From: Flavobacterium sp.
GTDB taxonomy: Bacteria > Bacteroidota > Bacteroidia > Flavobacteriales > Flavobacteriaceae
Direction: 5' to 3'
Assembly (NCBI RefSeq): GCF_013822155.1
Contig: NZ_PNJW01000016.1
Location: forward strand, 1 to 50,754
DNA: 50,754 nt
In this document: positions 9,682-18,893 of the stretch, piece by piece
How the letters are laid out: the number at the start of each line of letters is the position of its first letter
Numbering within the stretch: position 1 is the first letter of the stretch
The notes under the pieces: model-generated
Told to the model about the DNA's origin: nothing
The model's database searches: none
The model's input: only the letters and a program-made list of their open reading frames with translations
Translations under genes and position numbers: made by a program

Positions 9682-9782
9682 GTTATCACGAAAGCCGGAG
9701 GGACTAGACCCTGTGAAAGCTTAGCAACCCTGCAACTTAGTAGAAGGTGCTACATTCTATTCGCTACGGCGAAACAGATAAC
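9682..9782 (+). ncRNA. SAM-I (S-box) riboswitch upstream of metH
   Basis: P1 is formed by GTTATC (9682-9687) and GATAAC (9777-9782). Between them lie the S-box core blocks in order: GGAGGGACTAGACCC (9697-9711), TGAAAGCTTAGCAACCC (9713-9729), and GGTGCTACATTC (9747-9758), followed by a TCGCTACGGCGA hairpin and ACAGATAAC. This is the standard SAM-binding aptamer that shuts off methionine genes when SAM is plentiful. There is no U-run terminator before the start codon. A second copy of the 3' P1 strand (GATAACA, 9806-9812) and a TTAAAG/CTTTAA hairpin (9819-9838) may serve as the expression platform. Confidence 0.92.
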
Positions 9783-9855
9783 CACGAGAAATTCTCTCCT
9801 TTTCTGATAACATTTATTTTAAAGACCAAATCCTTTAATGGGTTAAAAATAATTT

Positions 9856-10845
9856 ATGTCAAAAATTGAAGAAGAATTAAAAAGTAAAATACTTGTCCTT
9901 GATGGAGCCATGGGAACCATGTTGCAACGCTACAATTTCTCCGAAGAAGATTTTCGCGGAGAACGTTTCAAAGATTTTCCACATCCATTGAAAGGAAACA
10001 ACGACTTACTTTCCATTACCCAACCGGAAGCTGTAAAAGCTGTTCATCGGGCCTATTTCCTAGCGGGTGCGGATATTGTAGAGACCAATACATTTTCAGG
10101 AACCACTATCGGAATGGCCGATTACCATTTAGAAGATTTGGTTTATGAACTCAATTATGAATCTGCCAAAATCGCTCGAGAAGTTGCTGATGAATTTACC
10201 GACAAACCTCGCTTTGTAGCAGGTTCTATCGGACCAACCAATCGAACCGCTTCCATGAGTCCGGATGTAAATGACCCTGGATTTCGTGCTGTAAATTTTG
10301 ATGAATTACGAATTGCTTACAAACAACAAGTGGAAGCTCTCATCGATGGTGGATGTGATGTATTATTGGTAGAAACAATATTCGACACATTAAATGCCAA
10401 AGCAGCTCTTTTTGCCATCGAAGAAGTCAAAGAAGAACGTAACCTCGACATTCCGGTTATGGTTTCCGGCACAATCACCGATGCTTCCGGACGTACACTT
10501 TCCGGTCAAACCGTGGAAGCTTTTTTAATTTCAATTTCACACATTCCATTGCTAAGCATCGGATTCAATTGTGCGTTAGGTGCCGACCAGTTGAAGCCTT
10601 ACTTGAAACGTTTGGCGATGAATACACAGTTAAATATTTCAGCTCATCCCAATGCAGGTTTGCCTAACGCTTTCGGACACTATGACCAAACTCCCGAAGA
10701 AATGCAAGCATTAATCCGTGAATATTTACAAGATAATTTGGTAAATATTATCGGTGGCTGTTGCGGTACAACTCCGGAACACATTAAATTGATTGCCGAA
10801 GTTGCCAACGAATTTAAACCCAGACAAATTTTAGAAAAGATATAA
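9856..10845 (+). CDS. metH: Methionine synthase, homocysteine-binding module (split MetH, part 1)
   Basis: The N-terminal TIM-barrel module of cobalamin-dependent methionine synthase, which binds and activates homocysteine through zinc. The start [13 protein letters not shown] is classic. Zinc ligands are seen as Cys239 (GFNCALG) and Cys302-Cys303 ([10 protein letters not shown]), with the same spacing of 63 as I recall for E. coli Cys247/310/311. E. coli MetH is a single chain of about 1227 residues. Here this 329-residue module is a separate protein, and its stop overlaps the start of the second module by one base (TAATG), so equimolar translation is likely. Controlled by the SAM-I riboswitch upstream. 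Confidence 0.95.
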   Translation: MSKIEEELKSKILVLDGAMGTMLQRYNFSEEDFRGERFKDFPHPLKGNNDLLSITQPEAVKAVHRAYFLAGADIVETNTFSGTTIGMADYHLEDLVYELNYESAKIAREVADEFTDKPRFVAGSIGPTNRTASMSPDVNDPGFRAVNFDELRIAYKQQVEALIDGGCDVLLVETIFDTLNAKAALFAIEEVKEERNLDIPVMVSGTITDASGRTLSGQTVEAFLISISHIPLLSIGFNCALGADQLKPYLKRLAMNTQLNISAHPNAGLPNAFGHYDQTPEEMQALIREYLQDNLVNIIGGCCGTTPEHIKLIAEVANEFKPRQILEKI

Positions 10846-13535
10846 TGCCTGAATCAGATTGTAAAAAATATTTAAAACTTTCAGGATTGGAACCGTTGAT
10901 TGTATCTCCGGAATCCAATTTTATTAATGTGGGCGAACGAACCAATGTGACAGGCTCTCGAAAATTTCTTCGCTTAATCAAAGAAGAGAAATACGATGAA
11001 GCTCTTGACATTGCCAGAGCACAAGTAGAAGGTGGAGCTCAAATTATTGATGTCAATATGGACGAAGGAATGTTGGATGGCGTTTTTGCCATGACCAAAT
11101 TCTTAAATCTGATTGCAGCCGAACCCGATATTTCGCGAGTTCCTGTGATGATTGACAGTTCCAAATGGGAAATCATCGAAGCCGGATTAAAAGTGATTCA
11201 AGGAAAAGGTGTCGTAAATTCCATTTCCTTGAAAGAAGGTGAAGCAATTTTCATTCATCATGCCAAGTTGGTCAAACGATATGGAGCTGCTGTAATTGTG
11301 ATGGCTTTTGATGAAAAGGGTCAAGCAGATACGTATGAAAGACGTATTGAAATCTGCAAAAGAAGTTATGATATTTTAGTTGATAAAGTTGGATTTCCAG
11401 CCGAAGACATCATTTTTGACCCAAATATTTTCCCGGTTGCAACCGGTATGGAGGAGCATAAACTAAATGCGTTAGATTTTTTTAGAGCTACTAAATGGAT
11501 TCGTGAAAATCTACCGTTTGCCAATATTTCCGGCGGGGTAAGTAACGTTTCTTTTTCTTTCCGTGGAAACGATAAAGTACGAGAAGCCATGCATTCGGCT
11601 TTCCTTTATCACGCTATTCAAAATGGAATGACAATGGGAATTGTAAATCCGGAAATGCTTGAGATTTATGATGAAATTGATCCTATTTTATTAGAACACG
11701 TTGAAGATGTTTTATTAAATCGAAGAGAAGATGCTACTGAAAGACTTTTGGAATTAGCTGAGAGCTACAAAGGCGATTTCAAAGTCAATGAAAAAGCCAT
11801 TCAAGAGTGGCGAAATGGTTCTGTTCAGGAACGATTGACGCATTCTTTGGTGAAAGGAATTAATGAATTCATTGAAATTGATGTCGAGGAAGCAAGAATA
11901 AATGCTACAAAAGCGATTGAAGTTATCGAAATCAGTTTAATGGCAGGAATGAATGTGGTGGGTGATTTATTCGGGAGTGGAAAAATGTTTTTACCACAAG
12001 TAGTTAAATCTGCCCGAGTGATGAAAAAAGCTGTGGCTTATTTGCTTCCATTCATTGAAGAAGAGAAAGATTCAACCGCATCATCATCTGCAGGAAAAGT
12101 ATTGATGGCAACAGTGAAAGGTGATGTGCACGATATCGGTAAAAATATTGTAGCAGTCGTTTTAGGGTGTAACAATTTTGAAATCATCGATTTAGGCGTA
12201 ATGGTTCCGCCGGAAAAAATAATTGAAGTCGCCATTCGTGAAAAAGTGGACATCATTGGTTTAAGTGGGTTAATTACGCCTTCCTTGGATGAAATGGTCT
12301 ATTTAGCCAAAGAATTAGACAAGTTAAACATCAAAATCCCAATCATGATTGGTGGAGCAACTACTTCTCGTGCTCATACCGCAGTTAAGATTGCACCAGA
12401 GTACCGCGAAACAGTAGTACATGTAAACGATGCATCAAGAGCCGTAACCGTGGCTACAAATTTATTGCAACCGGAAACCAAGAATAGTTATGCTAAAACT
12501 GTTCGTGAGGACTATGACCAACTTCGGGAAGGTTATTTGAACAGAAGTAGAGAAAAGAATTTTTTATCAATAAACGAAGCCAGAAAAAATAAATTACAAC
12601 TCGATTGGAAAAATTATCATCCAACGAAACCCAATTTTATTGGAACCAAAGTTGTTGATGTTGAATTGTCCGAATTAGTTGATTTTATAGATTGGACACC
12701 CTTTTTCCAATCATGGGAATTATTTGGAAAATACCCGACTATTTTAACCGATGAAGTGGTTGGCGAACAAGCCACTCATTTATTTGCCGATGCACAAAAA
12801 ATGTTGCAACAAATCGTTTCAGAAAAATGGCTAGCTGCCAAAGGAATTCTCGGAATTTATCCGGCAAATTCAATTAATGATGATGACATAGAAGTAACCT
12901 GCTCCCGAAGCTTCGGGATGCAACCCGCAACCTTTTTAACTCTTCGTCAACAAAGTCAAAAAACAGCCGGTGCTCCAAACATCGCATTAGCCGATTTTAT
13001 TGCTCCGAAGGAAAGCGGAATTCAAGATTATTTCGGTTGTTTTTGTGTCACCACCGGTTTTGGTGTGGATGAAAAAGCATCAGAATTTGAAAAACAATTA
13101 GACGATTATAATTCCATTTTGGTGAAAGCCTTGGGCGACCGACTGGCAGAAGCTTTTGCTGAATATTTGCATCTAAAAGTGCGAAAAGAAATTTGGGGTT
13201 ATGCCTCGGATGAAAAATTATCGAAGGAGGATTTAATCAAAGAAAATTACACAGGAATTCGTCCCGCTCCGGGTTATCCCGCTTGTCCGGATCATTTGGA
13301 AAAACCTACGATTTGGAAACTATTAAATGTAGAAGAAAAAATAGGCGTAAGATTGACTGAAAGTATGGCAATGTGGCCGGCATCTTCCGTTTCGGGTTAT
13401 TATTTTGCTCATCCGGAAAGTAAGTATTTCGGTTTAGGAAAAATTAAAATAGACCAAGTAGAAGATTACGCCAAACGAAGAAATATAAGTACAGAAATGG
13501 CGATAAAATGGCTTTCGCCGAATATCGCAGATTAA
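10845..13535 (+). CDS. metH: Methionine synthase, folate-, cobalamin- and activation-domain module (split MetH, part 2)
   Basis: Carries the rest of methionine synthase. The methyltetrahydrofolate-binding barrel comes first ([15 protein letters not shown] near residue 30, and [10 protein letters not shown]). Next are the cobalamin cap and binding domains, with the cobalt-ligand His429 in [10 protein letters not shown] and SGLITPS downstream, and then the reactivation domain ([27 protein letters not shown]) near the C-terminus. The two parts together match one full-length enzyme. A palindromic repeat occupies codons for the [11 protein letters not shown] stretch in the activation domain, where E. 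coli has unrelated sequence of similar length. The reading frame is intact, so the enzyme is presumably functional. Confidence 0.95.
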   Translation: MPESDCKKYLKLSGLEPLIVSPESNFINVGERTNVTGSRKFLRLIKEEKYDEALDIARAQVEGGAQIIDVNMDEGMLDGVFAMTKFLNLIAAEPDISRVPVMIDSSKWEIIEAGLKVIQGKGVVNSISLKEGEAIFIHHAKLVKRYGAAVIVMAFDEKGQADTYERRIEICKRSYDILVDKVGFPAEDIIFDPNIFPVATGMEEHKLNALDFFRATKWIRENLPFANISGGVSNVSFSFRGNDKVREAMHSAFLYHAIQNGMTMGIVNPEMLEIYDEIDPILLEHVEDVLLNRREDATERLLELAESYKGDFKVNEKAIQEWRNGSVQERLTHSLVKGINEFIEIDVEEARINATKAIEVIEISLMAGMNVVGDLFGSGKMFLPQVVKSARVMKKAVAYLLPFIEEEKDSTASSSAGKVLMATVKGDVHDIGKNIVAVVLGCNNFEIIDLGVMVPPEKIIEVAIREKVDIIGLSGLITPSLDEMVYLAKELDKLNIKIPIMIGGATTSRAHTAVKIAPEYRETVVHVNDASRAVTVATNLLQPETKNSYAKTVREDYDQLREGYLNRSREKNFLSINEARKNKLQLDWKNYHPTKPNFIGTKVVDVELSELVDFIDWTPFFQSWELFGKYPTILTDEVVGEQATHLFADAQKMLQQIVSEKWLAAKGILGIYPANSINDDDIEVTCSRSFGMQPATFLTLRQQSQKTAGAPNIALADFIAPKESGIQDYFGCFCVTTGFGVDEKASEFEKQLDDYNSILVKALGDRLAEAFAEYLHLKVRKEIWGYASDEKLSKEDLIKENYTGIRPAPGYPACPDHLEKPTIWKLLNVEEKIGVRLTESMAMWPASSVSGYYFAHPESKYFGLGKIKIDQVEDYAKRRNISTEMAIKWLSPNIAD
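12896..12932 (+). repeat. Palindromic 37-bp repeat inside metH
   Basis: The core TCCCGAAGCTTCGGGA (12903-12918) is a perfect 16-base palindrome, followed by TGCAACCCGCAACC. The whole 37-base unit matches positions 30795-30831 inside aroA at 33 of 37 bases. It is read in frame as part of MetH. Confidence 0.85.
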
Positions 13536-13543
13536 TTTGGTTA

Positions 13544-13600
13544 TGGTTGCGAGTTGCGGGTTCAAAGTTAACCTTCAGCTCGCAACTCGCAACTCGCAAT
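13544..13600. repeat. Inverted repeat of GCAACTC-type units between metH and metF
   Basis: GGTTGCGAGTTGCGGGTT on the left is answered by CTCGCAACTCGCAACTCGCA on the right, so the transcript can fold into a hairpin. The CGCAACTCGCAAC unit is the same as in the repeats inside metH and aroA. It lies between the metH stop and the metF start. Confidence 0.7.
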
Positions 13601-13609
13601 TTTAAAATT

Positions 13610-14566
13610 ATGAAAGTAACCCAACATATCGAAAACGCCAACGGAAAACCTTTATTTTCCTTCGAAATTTTACCGCCTTTAAAAGGTCAAAATATTCAAT
13701 CCATTTTTGATTCCATTGACCCGTTGATGGAATTCAATCCACCTTTTATTGATGTAACCTATCATCGGGAAGAATACGAATTCAAAGAATTACCGAGCGG
13801 ATTATTACAAAAGAAAATTGTAAAAAAACGCCCGGGAACGGTTGGAATTTGTGCCGGAATTCAAAATAAATATGATGTAGATGCCATTCCGCATATTTTG
13901 TGTGGCGGATTTACTAAAGAAGATACCGAGAATCTATTAATCGATTTAGATTTTCTGGGAATTGACAATGTAGTAGCCCTTCGTGGTGATGCGTTGAAAA
14001 ATGAAACCTACTTTAGACCTGAAAAAGAAGGAAATGAATATGCAACAGAATTGGTGTCACAAATCAGTAATTTGAATAATGGGATTTACTTGGATGAAGA
14101 TTTAAAAAATTCAGCTAAAACTAATTTTTGTATTGGTGTGGCAGGTTATCCTGAAAAACACATGGAGGCACCAAGTTTAGACAGTGATATTCACTTTTTG
14201 AAACAAAAAATCAAAAATGGAGCTGATTATATCATTACACAAATGTTTTTTGACAACAACAGATTCTTCGATTTTGTTAAAAAATGTAGAGCAGCAGGTA
14301 TTACTGTGCCTATTATTCCGGGTTTAAAACCGATTGCTACCAAAAAACAATTGAATTTAATTCCGCATCGCTTTAGTATTGAATTGCCGGACGATTTAAT
14401 AATGGCTATTGTAAAAGCTAAAGATAATGAGGATGTTAAACAAATTGGTATAGAATGGTGTTTGCAACAAAGTAAAGAATTAGTGGCGGCGGGAATTCCG
14501 GTGTTGCATTATTATTCGATGGGGAAAGCAGAAAATATCAAATCCATCGCAAAAGAAATTTTTTAA
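13610..14566 (+). CDS. metF: 5,10-methylenetetrahydrofolate reductase
   Basis: A flavoenzyme that makes 5-methyl-tetrahydrofolate, the methyl donor for the MetH proteins just upstream. Motifs: FSFEILPPLKG near the N-terminus, DVTYHREEYE, NVVALRGDALKN, GVAGYPEKHMEAP, and the FAD/folate-site FDNNRFFDFV with GADYIITQMFF. The start chosen gives MKVTQHIENANGKPLFSFE and 318 residues, close to the usual size. An in-frame ATG at 13508 would add 34 residues translated from the repeat and from the end of metH, so it was not used. Third gene of the SAM-I-controlled operon. Confidence 0.95.
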   Translation: MKVTQHIENANGKPLFSFEILPPLKGQNIQSIFDSIDPLMEFNPPFIDVTYHREEYEFKELPSGLLQKKIVKKRPGTVGICAGIQNKYDVDAIPHILCGGFTKEDTENLLIDLDFLGIDNVVALRGDALKNETYFRPEKEGNEYATELVSQISNLNNGIYLDEDLKNSAKTNFCIGVAGYPEKHMEAPSLDSDIHFLKQKIKNGADYIITQMFFDNNRFFDFVKKCRAAGITVPIIPGLKPIATKKQLNLIPHRFSIELPDDLIMAIVKAKDNEDVKQIGIEWCLQQSKELVAAGIPVLHYYSMGKAENIKSIAKEIF

Positions 14567-14644
14567 TTCATAACTCAGCATTAGAACGCTTTAAAATTTC
14601 CGAACCAAATATATTCTGTTATATTTGTCGGAATTACTTTTAGA

Positions 14645-15730
14645 ATGAGGAAATTTTATTTTGTTTTGCTGCTTTTTTCGGCATCTCTTTTAGCTCAGGA
14701 AAAAACAGAAACTACGGCATTGGATGTGCATTATTTTACCGGTAATGTAATGCCTCATACCGATGATTTACAGCACTTTCTTAATGGTCATCCGGATGGT
14801 GTTTTAGTTAGTTTGTACAAAAAAACATACGGCTACGAAGAATGGGAAAGAGAATTTGACTTTCCGGATTATGGAGCTTATTTTATTTATCAGGACTATA
14901 AAAATGATATTTTAGGTAAAGTTTATGGTGTTGGAGCTCAATATCATTTCTATTTTTTGAATAGAAAAGTATATTTCAAAATAGGGGAGGGAATTGCATA
15001 TACAACCAACCCACACGATAAAGAAACCAATAGTAAAAATTCAGCATTTGGGTCTAAATTTGTAGCTAATACTAATTTTGCCATAAATTACAAAACGCGT
15101 CTTTTTGATAAGGTTGATTTTCAGGCTGGATTACTATTTACTCATTTTTCAAATGGAAGAATTAAGTCTCCTAATAGTGGGGTCAATGCGTATGCAATAA
15201 ATGTCGGTGTTTCTTATAACTTTGAGGAACCATTAGAAAAACAAATTGATACCCTTCCAAAAGTTAAATTTATAGAACCAATAAAATATAATGTTGTTTT
15301 AAGAACGGGAATAAGTGAAAGTCCAATAATTGCGAGTGGTCAAAAGCCATTTTTTCACGTTGGTTTTTATGCTGACAAACGCTTAAGCAGAAAAAGTGCC
15401 ATTCAACTTGGAACAGAAATTTTCTTAACGTATTCGTATAAAGAATTTATAAAATACCAATCAATTGCTTATCCTGAAGAGAATGTAACAACCGATACAG
15501 ATTTTAAAAGGGGAGGTATTTTCGTTGGATATGAATTATTTATAAACCGAATTTCACTCGAAGCACAATTGGGCTTTTATGTTTATCAACCTTATAAATC
15601 GGATATTCCTGTTTATGATCGGCTAGGAATGAAATACTATATAACTAAAAAAATATATACTGGATTATCTGTAAAAACACATATTTTTTTAGCAGAAGCA
15701 ATGGAATTTGTTGTTGGTGTAAGATTATAA
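14645..15730 (+). CDS. PagL-like acyloxyacyl hydrolase (lipid A deacylase family)
   Basis: An outer-membrane barrel family that removes acyl chains from lipid A. Signal peptide at residues 1-17 (ending LLAQ). The PagL signature is visible as THFSNGRIKSPNSGVNAYAINVG, with the catalytic His167 and Ser169 in HFS. The third catalytic residue of Pseudomonas PagL, a Glu 12 residues after the Ser as I recall it, is Asn181 here, so activity may differ. At 361 residues it is about twice the length of PagL; the C-terminal half (from about 205) looks like a second set of beta strands ending in FVVGVRL. It is 3 bases from the next gene and probably co-transcribed with it. Confidence 0.8.
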   Translation: MRKFYFVLLLFSASLLAQEKTETTALDVHYFTGNVMPHTDDLQHFLNGHPDGVLVSLYKKTYGYEEWEREFDFPDYGAYFIYQDYKNDILGKVYGVGAQYHFYFLNRKVYFKIGEGIAYTTNPHDKETNSKNSAFGSKFVANTNFAINYKTRLFDKVDFQAGLLFTHFSNGRIKSPNSGVNAYAINVGVSYNFEEPLEKQIDTLPKVKFIEPIKYNVVLRTGISESPIIASGQKPFFHVGFYADKRLSRKSAIQLGTEIFLTYSYKEFIKYQSIAYPEENVTTDTDFKRGGIFVGYELFINRISLEAQLGFYVYQPYKSDIPVYDRLGMKYYITKKIYTGLSVKTHIFLAEAMEFVVGVRL

Positions 15731-15733
15731 TTT

Positions 15734-16471
15734 ATGAAAAAGATATTTTTTATCAGTGTTGTTTCATTTTTACTTTTCAGTTGTGAAAAACCCGGAGATT
15801 GTATAAAATCAACCGGGCAAATGGTCACAAAGGAAATCCCGGCAACGCCATTTGATGTGATTTATGTTTATGCCGGAATTGGTTTAGTAGTTAAAGAAGG
15901 GCCCGAATATAAAGTTGAAATTCGTTCAGGTGAAAATTTGATTGATGATATTTCAGCTGTTTTTCAAGAGAATGTATTGACATTTAGAGATAATACAACT
16001 TGTAATTGGGTACGCGATTATGGGGAAACCACTGTTTTTATAACTGCTCCAAATATTGTTGAAATTCACTCGAGAACCGAACAGGAAATTAAATCGGATG
16101 GAATAATTACCTTCCCAATTTTACGGCTTATTTCAATGGATTTAAGTGAAGGTGCAGGAACGGGTGATTTTATCTTTCAACTTGATAACGGACAATTAGT
16201 GATTGAGAATAATAATGTTTCGAGGTTTTATATTTCCGGAAAGACACAAGAGGCCTTACTCAATTTTTATGATGGAAATGGTCGTATTGAGGCACAAAAT
16301 TTAGAAATAAAAAACGTGCAACTATTTCATCGTGGTTCAAATGACATGCATATTAATCCAATTGAAAGTGTCGAAGGAGAGCTATTCAGTACCGGTAATT
16401 TAGTACTTTATAATGCACCACCAACGGTTAATGTAATACAACATTATTACGGTAAACTTATTTATAATTAG
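15734..16471 (+). CDS. Lipoprotein with GIN (DUF2807) beta-helix domain
   Basis: The N-terminus MKKIFFISVVSFLLFSCEK is a lipoprotein signal with lipobox LFSC. The rest fits the head-GIN/DUF2807 fold: FDVIYVYAGIGLVVKEGPEYKVEI, then repeated short beta segments (NGQLVIENNNVSRFYISG, NGRIEAQNLEIKNVQLF) as in a parallel beta-helix. Members are surface or periplasmic proteins of unknown precise role in Bacteroidetes. It directly follows the PagL-like gene, which suggests a shared envelope function; that is inference. Confidence 0.85.
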   Translation: MKKIFFISVVSFLLFSCEKPGDCIKSTGQMVTKEIPATPFDVIYVYAGIGLVVKEGPEYKVEIRSGENLIDDISAVFQENVLTFRDNTTCNWVRDYGETTVFITAPNIVEIHSRTEQEIKSDGIITFPILRLISMDLSEGAGTGDFIFQLDNGQLVIENNNVSRFYISGKTQEALLNFYDGNGRIEAQNLEIKNVQLFHRGSNDMHINPIESVEGELFSTGNLVLYNAPPTVNVIQHYYGKLIYN

Positions 16472-16592
16472 TCTTCAAGAAGAAAATTTGAAATTTGAGT
16501 GAGCTATTTTTACTGGTGCATTTTTTCTACAAGCCTTAATCATCAAAAAAATTAATTAATCTATATTTAATTTTAAAAAAATAACCCTTTTA

Positions 16593-16624
16593 TTTGGAAA
16601 CATATTTAAAATTGAGTAACTTTA
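16593..16624 (+). promoter_or_regulatory. Promoter of the T9SS-secreted protein gene
   Basis: TTTG (16593-16596), 20 bases, then TAACTTTA (16617-16624), which is 7 of 8 to TAnnTTTG. The inferred start near 16630 leaves an untranslated leader of about 200 bases. The 360 bases from 16472 to 16832 hold no gene apart from this promoter and the leader. Confidence 0.55.
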
Positions 16625-16704
16625 TTGTAGAGTTTTGATGGCTCTTGTCCTGACTATCATGAATTTAACAAGCTATATAAAGCTATTTTAAATTTAACTT
16701 TTTT

Positions 16705-16757
16705 TGGTCAATTCTTAGACCGACCATCTTATGATATCACTTATTACATTATAAGTG
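16705..16757 (+). promoter_or_regulatory. Structured 5' leader of the secreted protein gene
   Basis: Two hairpins can form in the leader: GGTC (16706-16709) with GACC (16718-16721), and CACTTAT (16738-16744) with ATAAGTG (16751-16757). They are followed by a GC-richer stretch (AACGGGGTAGATCCG, about 16780-16794) unlike its surroundings. I do not recognise a known RNA family. Confidence 0.35.
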
Positions 16758-16832
16758 GAATCCAGAGACCACACTAAAAAACGGGGTAGATCCGAAAAAC
16801 CATACGAGTAGGAAGATTTAAAATTTATCAAC

Positions 16833-18779
16833 GTGAAAAATTTTATTTTACTTTTAGGGATGATAATCACCGGATTATCAAATTTTGATGCTTTTAGTCA
16901 AGGAGGTTGGTACTTACAAAACAATCCAACTACGAATGAAGGGCAATCTACAAAATTTGTAAGTGCTACTGAAGGATGGATAAATCTATCCTCAAATGCG
17001 TTACTTCATACCACAAATGGAGGTGCCAATTGGAATGTAGTAGTACCTAATGCTACTGATATATGCTTTGGATATGATGCAACTGGAAAAACATTGAGTT
17101 TTATCAATTCATCAACGGGATGGGTTATGAAAACACTATCAAATGCTAATCAAGATGCACTTGGTGCTGTTGTATACAAAACAACAAATGGTGGTGCGAC
17201 TTGGAATCGAACCGTAGTTTCGAACACACTTGGTGATGTGGGTATTCAATTACAATTTGTTGATGCTAATAATGGTTGGGCTTCAATTTATAATGACAAT
17301 ACACAGGCTATTATATTTAAAAAAACCACCAATGGTGGTGCTACTTGGACACCAACAAATGGAGGCGGTATCTTTAATTTTGTAAATTCAACTACAGGTT
17401 GGGCATTTCCAGCTGGCCCAAATATATTACCTCCCTACACTATTTACAAAACAACAGATGGAGGAACTAATTGGACTCCACAATATGTGGATAATACAGC
17501 AGGAGAATTAAATTCAATGCATTTTACCGATGCTACTCATGGTTGGATAGTTGGTGAAAATGGAAAAATTTTTAAAACTACAGATGGTGGAACAACTTGG
17601 AATGCTTCTGTTTACAATTCTAATTATAGATTTAATCACGTATTCTTTATCAATAATAATGAAGGATGGATTTCTACAAGAGATAATTCAGATGATAATA
17701 TTCCTTTTATGTTGCACACAACAAATGGTGGTTCAACTTGGTCAACACAAGAATTACCATTTAACTCTAAAGTGTACAGTATGTATTTTTGGGATGCCAA
17801 TAATGGCTGGGCAACATCTGATTCTTATAATATAAATGAAGAAGATTACCCTGGTCAAATTGCAAAATATTTATATGATCCAGCAGGAACTTACACCAAT
17901 GCTACTTTAAATGGTCCATGGCTTTTTTTCACAGATGTAACTCCAATTGACCCTTTTAATAACAATTTGAATTATTTTGTTTTTGATGGCAATGGAAATA
18001 TAACTGACTTTAACGGTTTTGGTGGTCCTTGGATAGGTAGTAGTTATAGTGTAAATTCAAGTGGAGTTCTAAATGGAACAATTACTAACGGAAGTGAAAG
18101 TTTCCCTTTTAACGGTCTACTTACTTCCGCTACTGAAGTTACGGCTCAAATAGCTGGACAAAATTGGAGATTACACAAAATTGCAAATCCAGGTGCATTG
18201 AAAGATAAAATAACTGGAACATTAACAACTGACGGTTGTGGTTCAAGAGATGTTACATTAAACATTGATAACAACGGAATTATTACTTCTGCCACAGGTT
18301 TGACAGGACCAGTTGTTGGAAGAGTTTATACTGACTTAGGTGTTTATATCGGACATATGACTACCGGTGAAGGAAATGATTCACATTGGGGTGAATTATC
18401 TATCATGGGATACTATAGTAATAATAATTTAGTTGGTCAGTTGGGATTAGACGATGACTCACAAAATCCAAATTGTACTAATACAACTTCAAACTTAGTT
18501 CGCTCTGATAATTTGGGTATTAATGATAACGATGAAGTTAAAAACATCACTATCTACCCAAACCCAAATAACGGTATTTTCTATTTTGAATTGAAAGAAC
18601 CAAAAGCTAAACTACAAATTGAAATAGTCAATTTTTTAGGTCAAAAAGTATATGAAACAACAATTTTTGATAATATAACAACAAATAAAATATATTTTGA
18701 ACCTCAGTCAAAAGGAATGTATTTCATCAAAATTTATGATGGTGAAAACATTTACAAAGAAAAAATATTGATTAAATAA
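16833..18779 (+). CDS. Secreted Ycf48/BNR-like repeat protein with type IX secretion C-terminal signal
   Basis: A signal peptide (residues 1-22, ending DAFSQ) and a C-terminal sorting domain of about 75 residues (NITIYPNPNNGIFYFEL ... GMYFIKIYDGENIYKEKILIK split by a typical linker) mark export by the type IX system to the surface or medium. At least six Asp-box/BNR-type repeats lie between residues 60 and 310: TTNGGANWN, TTNGGATWN, TTNGGATWT, TTDGGTNWT, TTDGGTTWN and TTNGGSTWS, each followed by an xxGW segment, as in Ycf48-like beta-propellers. Residues about 350-560 have no recognised domain. The start is GTG; the next ATG (16860) would cut into the signal peptide. The ligand or substrate is unknown. 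Confidence 0.92.
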   Translation: MKNFILLLGMIITGLSNFDAFSQGGWYLQNNPTTNEGQSTKFVSATEGWINLSSNALLHTTNGGANWNVVVPNATDICFGYDATGKTLSFINSSTGWVMKTLSNANQDALGAVVYKTTNGGATWNRTVVSNTLGDVGIQLQFVDANNGWASIYNDNTQAIIFKKTTNGGATWTPTNGGGIFNFVNSTTGWAFPAGPNILPPYTIYKTTDGGTNWTPQYVDNTAGELNSMHFTDATHGWIVGENGKIFKTTDGGTTWNASVYNSNYRFNHVFFINNNEGWISTRDNSDDNIPFMLHTTNGGSTWSTQELPFNSKVYSMYFWDANNGWATSDSYNINEEDYPGQIAKYLYDPAGTYTNATLNGPWLFFTDVTPIDPFNNNLNYFVFDGNGNITDFNGFGGPWIGSSYSVNSSGVLNGTITNGSESFPFNGLLTSATEVTAQIAGQNWRLHKIANPGALKDKITGTLTTDGCGSRDVTLNIDNNGIITSATGLTGPVVGRVYTDLGVYIGHMTTGEGNDSHWGELSIMGYYSNNNLVGQLGLDDDSQNPNCTNTTSNLVRSDNLGINDNDEVKNITIYPNPNNGIFYFELKEPKAKLQIEIVNFLGQKVYETTIFDNITTNKIYFEPQSKGMYFIKIYDGENIYKEKILIK

Positions 18780-18837
18780 TATAAGTTAAACAAACAGAAA
18801 TAAGTTATTTTGTTTAGGTTTTTGATTTAGAAGTTTG

Positions 18838-18869
18838 CAAAGGGAATTTAGCGATTCCCTTTGTTTTTT
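18838..18869 (+). terminator. Terminator after the secreted protein gene
   Basis: CAAAGGGAAT (18838-18847) and ATTCCCTTTG (18854-18863) form a 10-bp stem with loop TTAGCG, followed by six T. Confidence 0.9.
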
Positions 18870-18893
18870 ATAAAAAAATAAGTTTAAATAGAT

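Noticed and set aside
10845..10845. Frameshift in metH
   Set aside because: The TAATG junction separates complete domains, both frames have intact motifs and normal starts, so it is a genuine split and not a broken gene.
13508..13609. N-terminal extension of MetF
   Set aside because: The extra codons come from the end of metH and the GCAACTC repeat; the family start is MKVTQHIE at 13610.
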